Notes: generated by a model from the letters alone, not told the origin. Positions 8,038-16,974 are shown, counted from the first letter of the stretch. The stretch: 64,000 nt of DNA from Pseudescherichia sp031987975 (GCF_031987975.1 NZ_DALZYX010000006.1:307077-371076); one strand, 5' to 3'. Numbers and translations are program-made.

Positions 8038-8676
8038 TTAACCCCGGCCGAGGCGCATTTCGCGTTCGGCTTCTGTCAGAGAAGCGAGGAAGGAGTCGCG
8101 TTCGAAAACGCGGGTCATGTAGCCCTTAAGCTCTTTTGAACCGGTACCGCTCAGCTCAATGCCCAGCTGCGGTAAACGCCACAGCAGCGGTGCCAGGTAG
8201 CAGTCTACCAGGCTGAACTCATCGCTCAGGAAGTAAGGTTTCTGGGTAAAGACCGGGGCGATACCCAGCAGCTCTTCACGCAGCTGCTTACGGGCGGCGT
8301 CAGCCTGGGCACCGGAGCTGGTGACGATGACGTTCATCAGCGTGTACCAGTCTTTTTCGATACGGTGCATATAGAGGCGGCTCTCACCACGCGCAACCGG
8401 ATAGACCGGCATCAGCGGCGGGTGTGGGAAGCGCTCGTCCAGGTACTCCATAATGATGCGAGACTCCCACAGGGTCAGCTCGCGATCCACCAGCGTCGGT
8501 ACGCTTTGATTCGGGTTGAGGTCAATCAGATCCTGAGGCGGATTATCCTTTTCCACGTGTTCGATTTCGAAACTCACACCTTTTTCGGCCAGCACGATGC
8601 GGACTTGGTGGCTATAGATGTCAGTAGGACCAGAAAACAGCGTCATTACCGAACGTTTGTTGGCAGCGACAGCCAT
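8038..8676 (-). CDS. sspA: Stringent starvation protein A
   Basis: 212 residues, nearly identical to E. coli SspA. It has a glutathione-S-transferase fold (N-terminal thioredoxin-like part with 'NQSVPTLVDRELTLWES', helical C-terminal part) but acts as an RNA polymerase-associated protein needed for acid tolerance and stationary-phase gene control. A good Shine-Dalgarno (GGAGG) stands about 6 bases before the ATG. First gene of sspAB, just downstream of the rplM-rpsI operon, as in E. coli. Confidence 0.97.
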   Translation of the reverse strand: MAVAANKRSVMTLFSGPTDIYSHQVRIVLAEKGVSFEIEHVEKDNPPQDLIDLNPNQSVPTLVDRELTLWESRIIMEYLDERFPHPPLMPVYPVARGESRLYMHRIEKDWYTLMNVIVTSSGAQADAARKQLREELLGIAPVFTQKPYFLSDEFSLVDCYLAPLLWRLPQLGIELSGTGSKELKGYMTRVFERDSFLASLTEAEREMRLGRG

Positions 8677-8931
8677 GAAAACCTCCAGGTATATTCAGAA
8701 TATTACTGCTGCGAGCCACAGAGTGACCAGCCAGATGTAAGGTGACCCATCCACCCGAAGAGACACATTTGTGCAAAAAGCAGCAAAAAATGAGCAATCC
8801 CCGGCATTTGGGCAGAAAATTGGATGATAGTTTACCAGATTTTGCGGGCTTTGTGGTGAGGGGATTCCGGAAATGCTGTAAATCAGGAAAAAATCAACGG
8901 TTACTGTGGATATCTTATTTTTTGTCCATAA
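8677..8931. other. Intergenic region: sspA upstream region
   Basis: Non-coding space between rpsI and sspA, both on the minus strand. It ends at the rpsI terminator and includes a TAATAT hexamer close to sspA. No ORF with good family features and no tRNA were seen. Confidence 0.5.
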
Positions 8932-8957
8932 AAAAACCCGGCATAAACCGGGTTTTT
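8932..8957 (-). terminator. Terminator of rplM-rpsI
   Basis: Symmetric hairpin with a CCCGG/CCGGG core stem and A/T runs on both sides, giving a T-run after the stem on the minus strand. It lies about 30 bp after the rpsI stop. Confidence 0.88.
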
Positions 8958-8988
8958 GCGCCATTCGTTCTGCGTAAGCAGAGACAAA

Positions 8989-9381
8989 TTAACGTTTGGA
9001 GAACTGAGGACGACGACGTGCTTTACGCAGACCGACTTTCTTACGTTCAACCTGACGAGCGTCACGAGTAACGAAGCCTGCTTTACGCAGTTCGCCACGC
9101 AGGGACTCGTCGTACTCCATCAGAGCGCGGGTGATACCGTGACGGATCGCACCAGCCTGACCAGAGATACCACCACCTTTAACAGTGATGTACAGATCCA
9201 GTTTCTCAACCATGTCCACCAGTTCCAGCGGCTGACGAACTACCATGCGGGCAGTTTCACGACCAAAGTACTGTTCCAGAGAACGTTGGTTGATAACGAT
9301 TTTACCGCTGCCCGGTTTGATGAAAACGCGAGCTGCAGAACTTTTGCGGCGACCAGTGCCGTAGTATTGATTTTCAGCCAT
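8989..9381 (-). CDS. rpsI: 30S ribosomal protein S9
   Basis: 130 residues starting MAENQYYGTG, essentially identical to E. coli S9, with the basic C-terminal tail 'RRRPQFSKR' that reaches the P-site tRNA. An in-frame ATG two codons upstream (9387) would add Met-Ala, but the MAEN start is the family's. It lies about 15 bp after rplM, forming the rplM-rpsI operon. Confidence 0.98.
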   Translation of the reverse strand: MAENQYYGTGRRKSSAARVFIKPGSGKIVINQRSLEQYFGRETARMVVRQPLELVDMVEKLDLYITVKGGGISGQAGAIRHGITRALMEYDESLRGELRKAGFVTRDARQVERKKVGLRKARRRPQFSKR

Positions 9382-9395
9382 TGCCATAATCCCGA

Positions 9396-9824
9396 TTAGA
9401 TGTCCAGAACTTGCGGTTGCTGTGCCGCGTGGTTGTGCTCGTTACCCGCGTAAACTTTCAGTTTACGGTACATAGCACGACCCAGCGGGCCTTTTGGCAG
9501 CATGCCTTTAACCGCGATTTCAATCACACGCTCAGGACGGCGGGCAATCATCTCTTCAAAGGTCGCTTGTTTGATACCACCGATGTGGCCAGTGTGGTGA
9601 TAGTACACTTTGTCAGTACGCTTGTTACCGGTTACGGCAACTTTGTCAGCGTTCAGAACGATGATGTAATCACCGGTATCTACGTGCGGAGTGTATTCCG
9701 CTTTGTGCTTACCGCGCAGGCGACGAGCCAGTTCGGTAGCCAGACGGCCCAGAGTTTTACCGGTCGCGTCAACAACATACCAGTCGCGTTTTACGGTTTC
9801 TGGTTTAGCTGTAAAAGTTTTCAT
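9396..9824 (-). CDS. rplM: 50S ribosomal protein L13
   Basis: 142 residues starting MKTFTAKPETVKRDW, matching E. coli L13 throughout. An in-frame upstream ATG exists (9899), but the 25-residue extension would read through the structured leader and has no family support. L13 is an early-assembling 23S rRNA-binding protein and in E. coli represses its own operon through the mRNA leader. Confidence 0.98.
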   Translation of the reverse strand: MKTFTAKPETVKRDWYVVDATGKTLGRLATELARRLRGKHKAEYTPHVDTGDYIIVLNADKVAVTGNKRTDKVYYHHTGHIGGIKQATFEEMIARRPERVIEIAVKGMLPKGPLGRAMYRKLKVYAGNEHNHAAQQPQVLDI

Positions 9825-9981
9825 TAAAAGCTTACCCAAGTAATAAGTTACACGTTGGTGAACACCCAAACGTTTAGTCAGTTGAGGCTCACACGACAAA
9901 GTCCGGCAAACCTACCCCTTCGAATAGCAAATGCCAGCACATAGAAAGTTTTGGGAAAAAAACCTTCTCGTAACGTGGGGT
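9825..9981 (-). promoter_or_regulatory. L13 autoregulatory leader (rplM 5' UTR)
   Basis: A leader of about 157 nt runs from the likely start just after the -10 box at 9988-9993 to the rplM ATG. Autogenous control of rplM-rpsI by L13 binding its own leader is known in enterobacteria; that this sequence folds the same way is inferred from position and synteny, not from a computed structure. Confidence 0.6.
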
Positions 9982-9987
9982 CGCAAG

Positions 9988-9993
9988 ATTATA
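9988..9993 (-). promoter_or_regulatory. -10 box of rplM-rpsI
   Basis: Perfect TATAAT on the minus strand followed by a GC-rich discriminator (CTTGCGACCCC), as expected for a growth-rate-controlled ribosomal protein promoter. The -35 is poor (TCGATC at 17 bp). Confidence 0.65.
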
Positions 9994-10001
9994 GAGAAGT
10001 C

Positions 10002-10025
10002 GGGGTCAAAGATCGACCCCTTTTT
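10002..10025 (+). terminator. Plus-strand terminator-like hairpin at the rplM promoter
   Basis: GGGGTC-N7-GACCCC followed by five T on the plus strand, where no gene is encoded. It lies just upstream of the rplM -10 box and 26 bp past the zapE stop. It would stop antisense transcription before it enters zapE. Function is inference. Confidence 0.45.
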
Positions 10026-10050
10026 ATACTTCTCGACGAGGTTTTCGCCT

Positions 10051-11178
10051 TTACCCGGCCAGGTGCTCGCGGGCTAAATAGTCTTCGCTCTGCATCTCCT
10101 GCAAACGCGACAGGCAGCGCTGGAACTCAAACTTCAGCCGCTCGCCCCGGTAGATCTGATGCAGCACCGCCTCGGCACTGACCACCAGCTTGACGTGGCG
10201 CTCGTAAAACTCATCCACCAGCGCGATAAAGCGCCGGGCCTCGCTCTCCATCAGCGGGGTCATCACCGGGACGTCAAACAGCAGCACGGTATGGAACATC
10301 TGCGACAGGGCGATGTAGTCATGCTGGCTGCGGGCGTCCACGCACAGGGTGGTGAAGGAGACCGCCAGCGTCTGGTTCTCTACCCCCAGCGTCGGCAGCG
10401 GACGGTGGTTTATCTCAAGCGTCGGGGGGTTCTCCCGCTTCGCTCCCGCCAGCGCCTGCCACAGCGTCTCCATCTGCTGCGCCGTCTCATCATTCAGCGG
10501 CGACAGCCAGAGGTGCGCCTGAGTCAACGTACGCAGACGGTAATCAATCCCGGCATCAACGTTCATGATGTCACAGTGCTGCTTGATCGCCTCGATAGCC
10601 GGCAGGAAACGCGCGCGCTGCAGGCCGTTGCGGTAGAGATTCTCCGGCGGAATATTCGACGTCGCCACCAGCGTAATGCCGCGGGCAAACAGCGCCTGCA
10701 TCAGGCCACCCAGCAGCATGGCGTCGGTGATATCCGAGACAAAAAACTCATCGAAGCAGAGCACGTCGGTCTCGGCTTTAAAGCGGTCGGCCACAATTTC
10801 CAGCGGATCGCTCTGCCCCTGTAGCTGGGTCAGCTCCTCATGTACCCGCAGCATAAAGCGGTGAAAATGCAGCCGCTGTTTACGTGTGCCTGGCAGGCTA
10901 TGGTAGAAGAGATCCATCAGCCAGGTTTTTCCCCGTCCGACCCCGCCCCACATGTACAGACCTCGCACCGGCGCAGCGGGGCGTGCCTCCCGCTTGCCCA
11001 GCAGCTTGCCAAACGCTGCCCGTAGACCGCCGCCGGGAGCGGGCGTCTCTGTACGATTTGTTAGCGCCTGATAGATGTTTTCCAGCCGGTTAACGGCTTC
11101 GCGCTGAACGTCGTCAGGCTGATGGCTGCCCTCTTTCAGGGCCAGTTGGTAACGCGATGTGGGGGTAAGGCTCTGCAT
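10051..11178 (-). CDS. zapE: Cell division protein ZapE (AFG1-like ATPase)
   Basis: 375 residues, same length as E. coli ZapE (YhcM). Walker A 'GGVGRGKTW' and Walker B 'VLCFDEFF' are intact; the sensor-like 'VATSNIPP' follows. It is an AFG1/LACE1-type ATPase that associates with the Z ring under low oxygen or heat. It is divergent from zapG across a 193-bp spacer. Confidence 0.96.
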   Translation of the reverse strand: MQSLTPTSRYQLALKEGSHQPDDVQREAVNRLENIYQALTNRTETPAPGGGLRAAFGKLLGKREARPAAPVRGLYMWGGVGRGKTWLMDLFYHSLPGTRKQRLHFHRFMLRVHEELTQLQGQSDPLEIVADRFKAETDVLCFDEFFVSDITDAMLLGGLMQALFARGITLVATSNIPPENLYRNGLQRARFLPAIEAIKQHCDIMNVDAGIDYRLRTLTQAHLWLSPLNDETAQQMETLWQALAGAKRENPPTLEINHRPLPTLGVENQTLAVSFTTLCVDARSQHDYIALSQMFHTVLLFDVPVMTPLMESEARRFIALVDEFYERHVKLVVSAEAVLHQIYRGERLKFEFQRCLSRLQEMQSEDYLAREHLAG

Positions 11179-11371
11179 GATGCTATTGTTATTCCTTGAT
11201 AATTAATTTGCCGCAGGTCCTGGCTGGTGAAAAAAAGGCCGTTCTACACTACGCGATGCGGTGCCAGGATTCCACTTATACGGATTTAGCGGTTATAGTG
11301 GCATAATGAGGTACAGGCAAGGAGCCTCGCCGCCTACACCCTACGGACCTACAACACAACGGGAGATGTTC

Positions 11372-11770
11372 ATGACCTGGGAATATGCGCTAATTGGATT
11401 AGTCGTCGGCATTATCATTGGTGCTGTGGGCATGCGCTTTGGAAACCGCAAGCTTCGCCAGCAGCAGGCCTTACAGTATGAGCTAGAGAAGAACAAAGCC
11501 GAGCTGGAAGAGTATCGCGAAGAGCTTACCGGCCACTTTGCCCGCAGCGCAGAGCTGCTGGATAACATGGCCCACGACTATCGCCAGCTTTATCAGCACA
11601 TGGCACAAAGCTCCAGCCAGCTGCTGCCGGAGATGTCTGCAGAGGACAATCCGTTCCGCAACCGCCTTGCTGAATCCGAAGCTGGCAACGATCAGGCACC
11701 GGTTCAGATGCCGCGCGACTACTCAGATAGCGCGTCAGGCCTGCTGCGCGGTGCACCGAAGCGCGGCTGA
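11372..11770 (+). CDS. zapG: Z-ring/envelope protein ZapG (YhcB, DUF1043)
   Basis: 132 residues starting MTWEYALIG after GGGAGATGTTC. One N-terminal transmembrane helix (residues about 5-22, 'ALIGLVVGIIIGAVGMRFG') is followed by a coiled-coil 'LRQQQALQYELEKNKAELEE' and a disordered tail 'QMPRDYSDSASGLLRG'. The frame is open upstream to 11261, but the family starts here. YhcB links divisome, elongasome and envelope synthesis in E. coli. Confidence 0.95.
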   Translation: MTWEYALIGLVVGIIIGAVGMRFGNRKLRQQQALQYELEKNKAELEEYREELTGHFARSAELLDNMAHDYRQLYQHMAQSSSQLLPEMSAEDNPFRNRLAESEAGNDQAPVQMPRDYSDSASGLLRGAPKRG

Positions 11771-11791
11771 TCGCCACAGCCACTTTTTTTA

Positions 11792-11812
11792 CGGGCGTAC
11801 AGGCTACGCCCG
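11792..11812 (+). terminator. Hairpin after zapG
   Basis: 8-bp stem CGGGCGTA / TACGCCCG with a five-base loop, then a T-rich but interrupted tail (CCTCTTCTTTT). A probable weak terminator before degQ. Confidence 0.6.
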
Positions 11813-11941
11813 CCTCTTCTTTTGCCATCCCAGCTATTATTTAATCATTCACCTCATTGTTACCCGGTTGAAAATTCAATAACATCGATCCGTTTTGGGG
11901 CATTTTTTTCCTTACACTTCAGGTCACGAGAGCTTGCATCC

Positions 11942-13312
11942 ATGAAGAAAAGAAACCCGCTGTTGAGTGCATTAGCGTTAAGTGTCGGATTATCTCTCTC
12001 GGCACCCTTCCCGGCGACGGCCTCGCTGCCCGCCCAGATCCCTGGCCAGCCGGCGCTGCCCAGCCTTGCGCCGATGCTGGAGAAGGTGCTGCCTGCGGTG
12101 GTGAGCGTGCAGGTAGAGGGAACAGCGGTTGCCCCCGAACAGAAAATACCTGAAGAGCTGAAGAAATATTTCGGCGACGAACTACCGGATGGCCAGGCGC
12201 AGCCGTTTGAGGGCTTGGGTTCCGGGGTGATCATCGACGCGGCCAAAGGCTACGTGCTGACCAATAACCACGTCATTAACCAGGCGCAGAAGATCAACGT
12301 TCAGCTTAACGACGGGCGTGAGTTCGAAGCGAAGCTGATCGGCGGCGATGACCAGAGCGATATCGCCCTGTTGCAATTGCAGAACGCTACCGGGCTGACG
12401 CAGATCGCCGTTGCCGACTCCGATAAGCTGCGGGTGGGTGATTTCGCCGTCGCGGTGGGCAACCCGTTTGGCCTCGGCCAGACTGCTACCTCGGGGATCA
12501 TCTCGGCGCTTGGCCGTAGCGGCCTGAACCTAGAGGGGCTGGAAAACTTTATCCAGACCGACGCCTCTATTAACCGCGGCAACTCCGGCGGGGCGCTGCT
12601 CAACCTTAACGGCGAGCTGATCGGTATCAACACGGCGATTCTTGCGCCAACCGGCGGCAGCATTGGCATCGGCTTTGCCATCCCCAGCAATATGGCGCAA
12701 ACCCTGGCCCAACAGCTGATCCAGTCCGGCGAGATCCAGCGCGGCCTGCTGGGTATTAAAGGCATGGAGATGAGCGCCGATATCGCCAAGGCGTTTAACC
12801 TCAACGTCCAGCGCGGCGCTTTTGTTAGCGAAGTGCTGCCTGGCTCCGGGTCAGCCAAAGCCGGAATCAAATCCGGCGACGTGATCGTTAGCCTTAACGG
12901 TAAGCCGCTGAACAGCTTTGCCGAACTGCGCTCGCGCATCGCCACCACCGCACCGGGCACGAAGGTGAAGCTTGGCCTGCTGCGCGAGGGCAAAGGCCAG
13001 GAGGTCGAAGTCACGCTGGATAAGAGCACCGCTTCCTCCGCCAGCGCTGAGAGCCTCTCCCCGGCATTACAGGGCGCAAGCCTGGCCGACGGCCAGCTGA
13101 AGGACGGCACCAAAGGCATCAAGATTGAAGAGGTGGCAAAAGAGAGTCCTGCTGCCCAGGCGGGTTTGCACAAAGACGATGTGATTATCGGCGTTAACCG
13201 CGAACGCGTGCAGTCCATTGCCGAGATGCGCAAGGTGCTGGAGACCAAGCCAAATATCATTGCGCTGCACGTGGTGCGCGGCAACGATACTCTCTATTTA
13301 TTACTGCGTTAA
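11942..13312 (+). CDS. degQ: Periplasmic serine endoprotease DegQ
   Basis: 456 residues from the ATG of MKKRNPLLSALALSVG; the frame is open further upstream but the signal peptide fixes the start. A Sec signal peptide ends near 'ATASLPA'. The trypsin-like triad is visible as His in 'LTNNHVIN', Asp in 'QSDIALL' and Ser in 'RGNSGGALL'. Two PDZ domains follow (beginning near 'IKGMEMSADIAKAF' and 'KGIKIEEVAKESPAAQ'). DegQ degrades misfolded periplasmic proteins as an oligomeric cage. It is paired with degS, as in E. coli. Confidence 0.97.
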   Translation: MKKRNPLLSALALSVGLSLSAPFPATASLPAQIPGQPALPSLAPMLEKVLPAVVSVQVEGTAVAPEQKIPEELKKYFGDELPDGQAQPFEGLGSGVIIDAAKGYVLTNNHVINQAQKINVQLNDGREFEAKLIGGDDQSDIALLQLQNATGLTQIAVADSDKLRVGDFAVAVGNPFGLGQTATSGIISALGRSGLNLEGLENFIQTDASINRGNSGGALLNLNGELIGINTAILAPTGGSIGIGFAIPSNMAQTLAQQLIQSGEIQRGLLGIKGMEMSADIAKAFNLNVQRGAFVSEVLPGSGSAKAGIKSGDVIVSLNGKPLNSFAELRSRIATTAPGTKVKLGLLREGKGQEVEVTLDKSTASSASAESLSPALQGASLADGQLKDGTKGIKIEEVAKESPAAQAGLHKDDVIIGVNRERVQSIAEMRKVLETKPNIIALHVVRGNDTLYLLLR

Positions 13313-13322
13313 TGGCTGGCTC

Positions 13323-13353
13323 CCGGACATCACCACCCCTGTGTGATGTCCGG
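13323..13353 (+). terminator. Hairpin between degQ and degS
   Basis: Perfect 11-bp stem CCGGACATCAC / GTGATGTCCGG with a 9-base loop, 10 bp after the degQ stop. No T-run follows, so it may act as a processing or stabilising stem rather than a true intrinsic terminator. Confidence 0.5.
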
Positions 13354-13400
13354 ATAAGTCGTGCTATGCTGCCCGCACCCTCTTTAACGACGTCCGCATC

Positions 13401-14468
13401 ATGTTAGTGAAGCTATTACGATCTGTCGGTATTGGCCTAATTGTAGGTAGCCTGCTGCTGGCTGCCCTGCCCTCGCTACGTCAGCTGAGCGCCTCCTCTC
13501 CCCCCCAGTTTGACAGCACCGATGAAACGCCGGTGAGTTATAACCAGGCTGTGCGCCGCGCCGCGCCTGCGGTGGTCAACGTCTATAACCGCAGCGCGGC
13601 CAGCTCGACGAATAACCAGCTGGAGATCCGTACCCTTGGCTCCGGGGTGATTATGGATCAGCGCGGATACATTATTACTAACAAACACGTGATTAACGAT
13701 GCGGATCAGATCATCGTCGCCCTGCAGGACGGCCGTGTGTTTGAAGCCCTGCTGGTCGGCTCTGATACGCTAACGGATCTGGCGGTGCTGAAGGTCAACG
13801 CCACCGGCGGCCTGCCGGTGATCCCCATTAACCGTCAACGCACGCCGCACATCGGCGACGTGGTGATGGCGATCGGTAACCCCTATAACCTCGGCCAGAC
13901 CATTACCCAGGGGATCATCAGCGCCACCGGCCGCATCGGCCTCAACCCGTCCGGGCGGCAGAACTTTTTGCAGACCGACGCCTCTATTAACCACGGTAAC
14001 TCCGGCGGGGCGCTGGTTAACTCCCTCGGCGAGCTGATGGGCATCAATACCCTCTCGTTTGATAAGAGCAACGATGGCGAAACGCCGGAGGGCATCGGCT
14101 TCGCCATTCCCTTCCAGCTAGCAACCAAGATCATGGATAAGCTGATCCGTGACGGGCGAGTCATCCGTGGCTATATCGGCATCGGTGGCAGAGAGATCGC
14201 ACCTCTACATTCGCAAGGCGGTGGGATCGATCAGATCCAGGGGATCGTGGTTAATGAAGTCGCACCGGACGGCCCGGCGGCACGCGCAGGTATTCAGGTC
14301 AACGATGTGATCGTGTCCGTAAACGGCAAGCCGGCTATCTCAGCGCTGGAGACCATGGATCAGGTGGCGGAGATCCGCCCGGGTTCAGAGATCCCAGTAG
14401 AGGTGATGCGTGAGGATAAGAAGCTGCTGCTGCACGTGACGATTCAGGAGTACCCGGCCACCAACTAA
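13401..14468 (+). CDS. degS: Site-1 protease DegS of the sigma-E response
   Basis: 355 residues, as in E. coli. A single N-terminal membrane anchor (about residues 5-26) replaces a cleaved signal. Catalytic His in 'ITNKHVIN', Asp in 'LTDLAVL', Ser in 'HGNSGGALV', then one PDZ domain that senses unfolded porin C-termini. DegS makes the first cut in RseA, which starts release of sigma-E. It lies 88 bp after degQ. Confidence 0.97.
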   Translation: MLVKLLRSVGIGLIVGSLLLAALPSLRQLSASSPPQFDSTDETPVSYNQAVRRAAPAVVNVYNRSAASSTNNQLEIRTLGSGVIMDQRGYIITNKHVINDADQIIVALQDGRVFEALLVGSDTLTDLAVLKVNATGGLPVIPINRQRTPHIGDVVMAIGNPYNLGQTITQGIISATGRIGLNPSGRQNFLQTDASINHGNSGGALVNSLGELMGINTLSFDKSNDGETPEGIGFAIPFQLATKIMDKLIRDGRVIRGYIGIGGREIAPLHSQGGGIDQIQGIVVNEVAPDGPAARAGIQVNDVIVSVNGKPAISALETMDQVAEIRPGSEIPVEVMREDKKLLLHVTIQEYPATN

Positions 14469-14471
14469 TTC

Positions 14472-14508
14472 AGCACTACCGGGCATTGCGATAATGCCCG
14501 GTAGTGCT
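14472..14508. terminator. Perfect 16-bp hairpin between degS and mdh
   Basis: AGCACTACCGGGCATT / AATGCCCGGTAGTGCT with a 5-base loop, between convergent degS and mdh. Directly after it comes a REP-like half site (GCTTACCGGGCCTACGG, about 14511-14527). Likely a bidirectional 3' end barrier; no long T-run. Confidence 0.65.
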
Positions 14509-14533
14509 GTGCTTACCGGGCCTACGGACTGAG

Positions 14534-15472
14534 TTACTTATTCACAAACTCTTCGCCGAGCTGGATATCTTTTTTCAGCGTCTCCAGCATCCCTTCCATT
14601 GCCTGCTGCTCGAAAGCGCTCAGGGTGCCGATAGGCTGGCGCTCGGCAACGCCGTTTTTACCCAGCAGCAGCGGCTGGGAGAAGAAGCGAGCGTGCTCGC
14701 CATCGCCCTCAACATAGGCGCACTCAACGATGCCCTGTTCACCCTGGAGGGCACGCACCAGCGAGAGGCCAAAGCGCGCCGCCGCCTGGCCCATGGACAG
14801 GGTTGCGGACCCGCCACCGGCTTTCGCCTCGACCACTTCTGTGCCTGCGTTCTGGATACGTTTGGTGAGATCGGCTACCTCCTGCTCGGAGAAGCTAACG
14901 CCAGGGATCTGCGACAGCAGCGGCAGAATGGTGACGCCAGAGTGGCCGCCGATAACCGGGACTTCAACCTCGGAAGGCTGTTTGCCTTTCAGCTCTGCCA
15001 CAAAGGTGTTGGAGCGGATGATGTCCAGCGTGGTGACGCCGAACAGCTTATTCTTGTCGTAGACGCCCGCTTTTTTCAGCACTTCAGCGGCGATAGCGAC
15101 GGTGGTATTGACCGGGTTAGTGATGATACCGATGCACGCCTGAGGACAGGTTTTCGCAACCTGATTCACCAGATTTTTAACAATGCCGGCGTTGACGTTA
15201 AAGAGATCGGAGCGATCCATGCCAGGCTTACGCGCCACGCCTGCGGAGATCAGCACCACGTCTGCACCTTCCAGCGCAGGGGTTGCATCTTCACCGGCGA
15301 AGCCTTTAATTTTTACCGCAGTAGGGATATGGCTAAGATCGACCGCCACGCCAGGGGTGACCGGCGCGATATCGTACAGAGAGAGTTCTGAGCCTGAAGG
15401 CAGTTGGGTCTTGAGAAGAAGGGCTAGCGCCTGGCCAATACCGCCTGCCGCGCCGAGGACTGCAACTTTCAT
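14534..15472 (-). CDS. mdh: Malate dehydrogenase
   Basis: 312 residues from MKVAVLGAAGGIGQ, matching E. coli Mdh. The NAD-binding GxxGxxG is at the N-terminus, substrate-binding Arg lies in 'ARKPGMDRSDLF', and the catalytic His is in 'VIGGHSGVTILPL'. It interconverts malate and oxaloacetate in the TCA cycle in the cytoplasm. The frame extends 37 codons upstream, but SD (AGGA) and family length support this start. Divergent from argR, as in E. coli. Confidence 0.98.
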   Translation of the reverse strand: MKVAVLGAAGGIGQALALLLKTQLPSGSELSLYDIAPVTPGVAVDLSHIPTAVKIKGFAGEDATPALEGADVVLISAGVARKPGMDRSDLFNVNAGIVKNLVNQVAKTCPQACIGIITNPVNTTVAIAAEVLKKAGVYDKNKLFGVTTLDIIRSNTFVAELKGKQPSEVEVPVIGGHSGVTILPLLSQIPGVSFSEQEVADLTKRIQNAGTEVVEAKAGGGSATLSMGQAAARFGLSLVRALQGEQGIVECAYVEGDGEHARFFSQPLLLGKNGVAERQPIGTLSAFEQQAMEGMLETLKKDIQLGEEFVNK

Positions 15473-15895
15473 CCTAAACTCCTTATTATGGTTAGCGAAA
15501 TATACCGTTACTCCGTTGCTAAGGACATGACAACATGGGGTAAATGATACCGTTCTTCCCGCAGAAAAAACGCGCTTCAACACGCGTTTAGCATCATCTA
15601 CTTTCTGTTGTACTCTACGGCAGCATGAAAATTTTCTTCATAACGCCAGTAATGCCCCCGCAGGCGGTACAATACACCCTGTAAAGCTAGCAAAACAACA
15701 GCACTTTAATAACATTTATTTTACTTTTAATCTTATTTGTGACTCGTGACACAGGCATGTTGCTCAATAATTTATTTTGATAAAATCCGCGGCTTTCATA
15801 ACATTATTTCAGCCTTAATAATGGCAGACTATTTGCATAAAAATTCATCTATATGCATAATAATGTTGTTTCAATCGCCATTCTACGGGTGACTT
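15473..15895. other. mdh-argR divergent regulatory region
   Basis: 423 bp of AT-rich non-coding DNA between divergent mdh and argR. The argR-proximal end holds two ARG boxes. mdh is known to be under ArcA and CRP control in E. coli; I could not place those sites reliably here. No hidden ORF seen. Confidence 0.6.
15831..15869. promoter_or_regulatory. Tandem ARG boxes of argR
   Basis: Two 18-bp ArgR-box-like sequences 3 bp apart (ATTTGCATAAAAATTCAT, then TATGCATAATAATGTTGT), 27 bp before the argR ATG. The second half of the first box fits consensus best (AATTCA). This is the place and spacing of the autoregulatory operator in E. coli. Confidence 0.8.
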
Positions 15896-16366
15896 ATGCG
15901 AAGCTCGGCAAAACAAGAAGAATTAGTTAAGGCGTTTAAAGCGCTACTTAAAGAAGAGAAGTTCAGCTCCCAGGGCGAAATCGTTCTGGCCCTTCAGGAA
16001 CAAGGGTTTGATAACATTAATCAATCCAAAGTCTCCCGGATGCTGACCAAGTTCGGTGCGGTACGTACGCGCAACGCTAAAATGGAGATGGTCTACTGCC
16101 TGCCTGCAGAGCTTGGCGTGCCGACTACCTCCAGCCCGCTGAAGAACCTGGTGCTGGACATCGACTATAACGATGCGGTGGTGGTTATCCATACCAGCCC
16201 GGGTGCAGCGCAGCTGATCGCGCGTCTGCTGGACTCGTTAGGGAAATCGGAAGGCATTCTCGGCACTATCGCCGGGGATGACACCATATTTACCACCCCT
16301 GCCAGCGGCTTTACCGTGAAGGATCTCTACGACGCCATTCTGGTCCTGTTCGAACAGGAGCTGTGA
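15896..16366 (+). CDS. argR: Arginine repressor ArgR
   Basis: 156 residues. The N-terminal winged helix includes 'NINQSKVSRMLTKFGAVRTR'; the C-terminal hexamerisation and arginine-binding domain includes 'GTIAGDDTIF', whose Asp pair contacts arginine. It represses arginine biosynthesis genes and is an accessory factor for XerCD at cer. ARG boxes upstream indicate autoregulation. Confidence 0.98.
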   Translation: MRSSAKQEELVKAFKALLKEEKFSSQGEIVLALQEQGFDNINQSKVSRMLTKFGAVRTRNAKMEMVYCLPAELGVPTTSSPLKNLVLDIDYNDAVVVIHTSPGAAQLIARLLDSLGKSEGILGTIAGDDTIFTTPASGFTVKDLYDAILVLFEQEL

Positions 16367-16374
16367 TCTTCTCT

Positions 16375-16396
16375 CCCCTCGCGCCTTGCCGAGGGG
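16375..16396 (+). terminator. argR terminator
   Basis: 7-bp stem CCCCTCG / CGAGGGG, 8-base loop, followed by the T-rich ACTCTTTCTTTG, 9 bp after the stop. Confidence 0.75.
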
Positions 16397-16684
16397 ACTC
16401 TTTCTTTGTCATACCCCTGTCATCCAGGTGATCTAACCTGACAGATCGCACAAAATGTTAAAAATTCATATCCATATGATTTTCTTAGATATACCTACCA
16501 TTCCCCCCTCTTAAAACCCCTTTTTTATTCTCATGAGTTATAAGAAGTTAAATTTATGTGACGTAATAACCCATGAAACCATTAGCATGGTATTAATTTT
16601 TACGGTGATTAGTGTATACTTGATTTTGTGATGAGGGTCACGAAATAGGACCCCAGTAAATAAGAATTTGACGAGGTAGATATC
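16397..16684. other. AT-rich upstream region of yhcN
   Basis: Non-coding, AT-rich. A TATACT hexamer at 16615-16620 about 65 bp before the yhcN ATG is a candidate -10, without a clear -35 at standard spacing. Nothing else supported. Confidence 0.4.
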
Positions 16685-16948
16685 ATGAAAATCAAAACAA
16701 CTGTAGCCGCTCTTAGCATCCTTTCCGCACTCTCTTTCGGCGCTTTCGCTGCCGACTCTATCAGCGCTGACCAGGCTCAAGGCCGTCAGGCAATCGGTAC
16801 GGTCTCCGTTGGCGCAGTCAGCTCCTCACCGATGGACATGCGTGATGCACTGAATGAAAAAGCCCAGGCAGAAGGTGCATCCTCTTACCGTATTATCGAA
16901 GCACGTACCGGTGACCACTGGCACGCCACTGCCGAACTCTACAAATAA
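16685..16948 (+). CDS. yhcN: YhcN, DUF1471 (BhsA/McbA family) periplasmic stress protein
   Basis: 87 residues, same length as E. coli YhcN. Signal peptide to 'SFGAFA-A', then the short DUF1471 fold with 'IGTVSVGAVSSSPMDMRD' and the C-terminal 'GDHWHATAELYK'. Family members are small periplasmic or outer-membrane-associated proteins induced by acid, peroxide or metal stress. SD 'GAGG' before the ATG. A strong terminator follows. Confidence 0.95.
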   Translation: MKIKTTVAALSILSALSFGAFAADSISADQAQGRQAIGTVSVGAVSSSPMDMRDALNEKAQAEGASSYRIIEARTGDHWHATAELYK

Positions 16949-16974
16949 ATCCCTCGTCGTATGACCTACGACTT

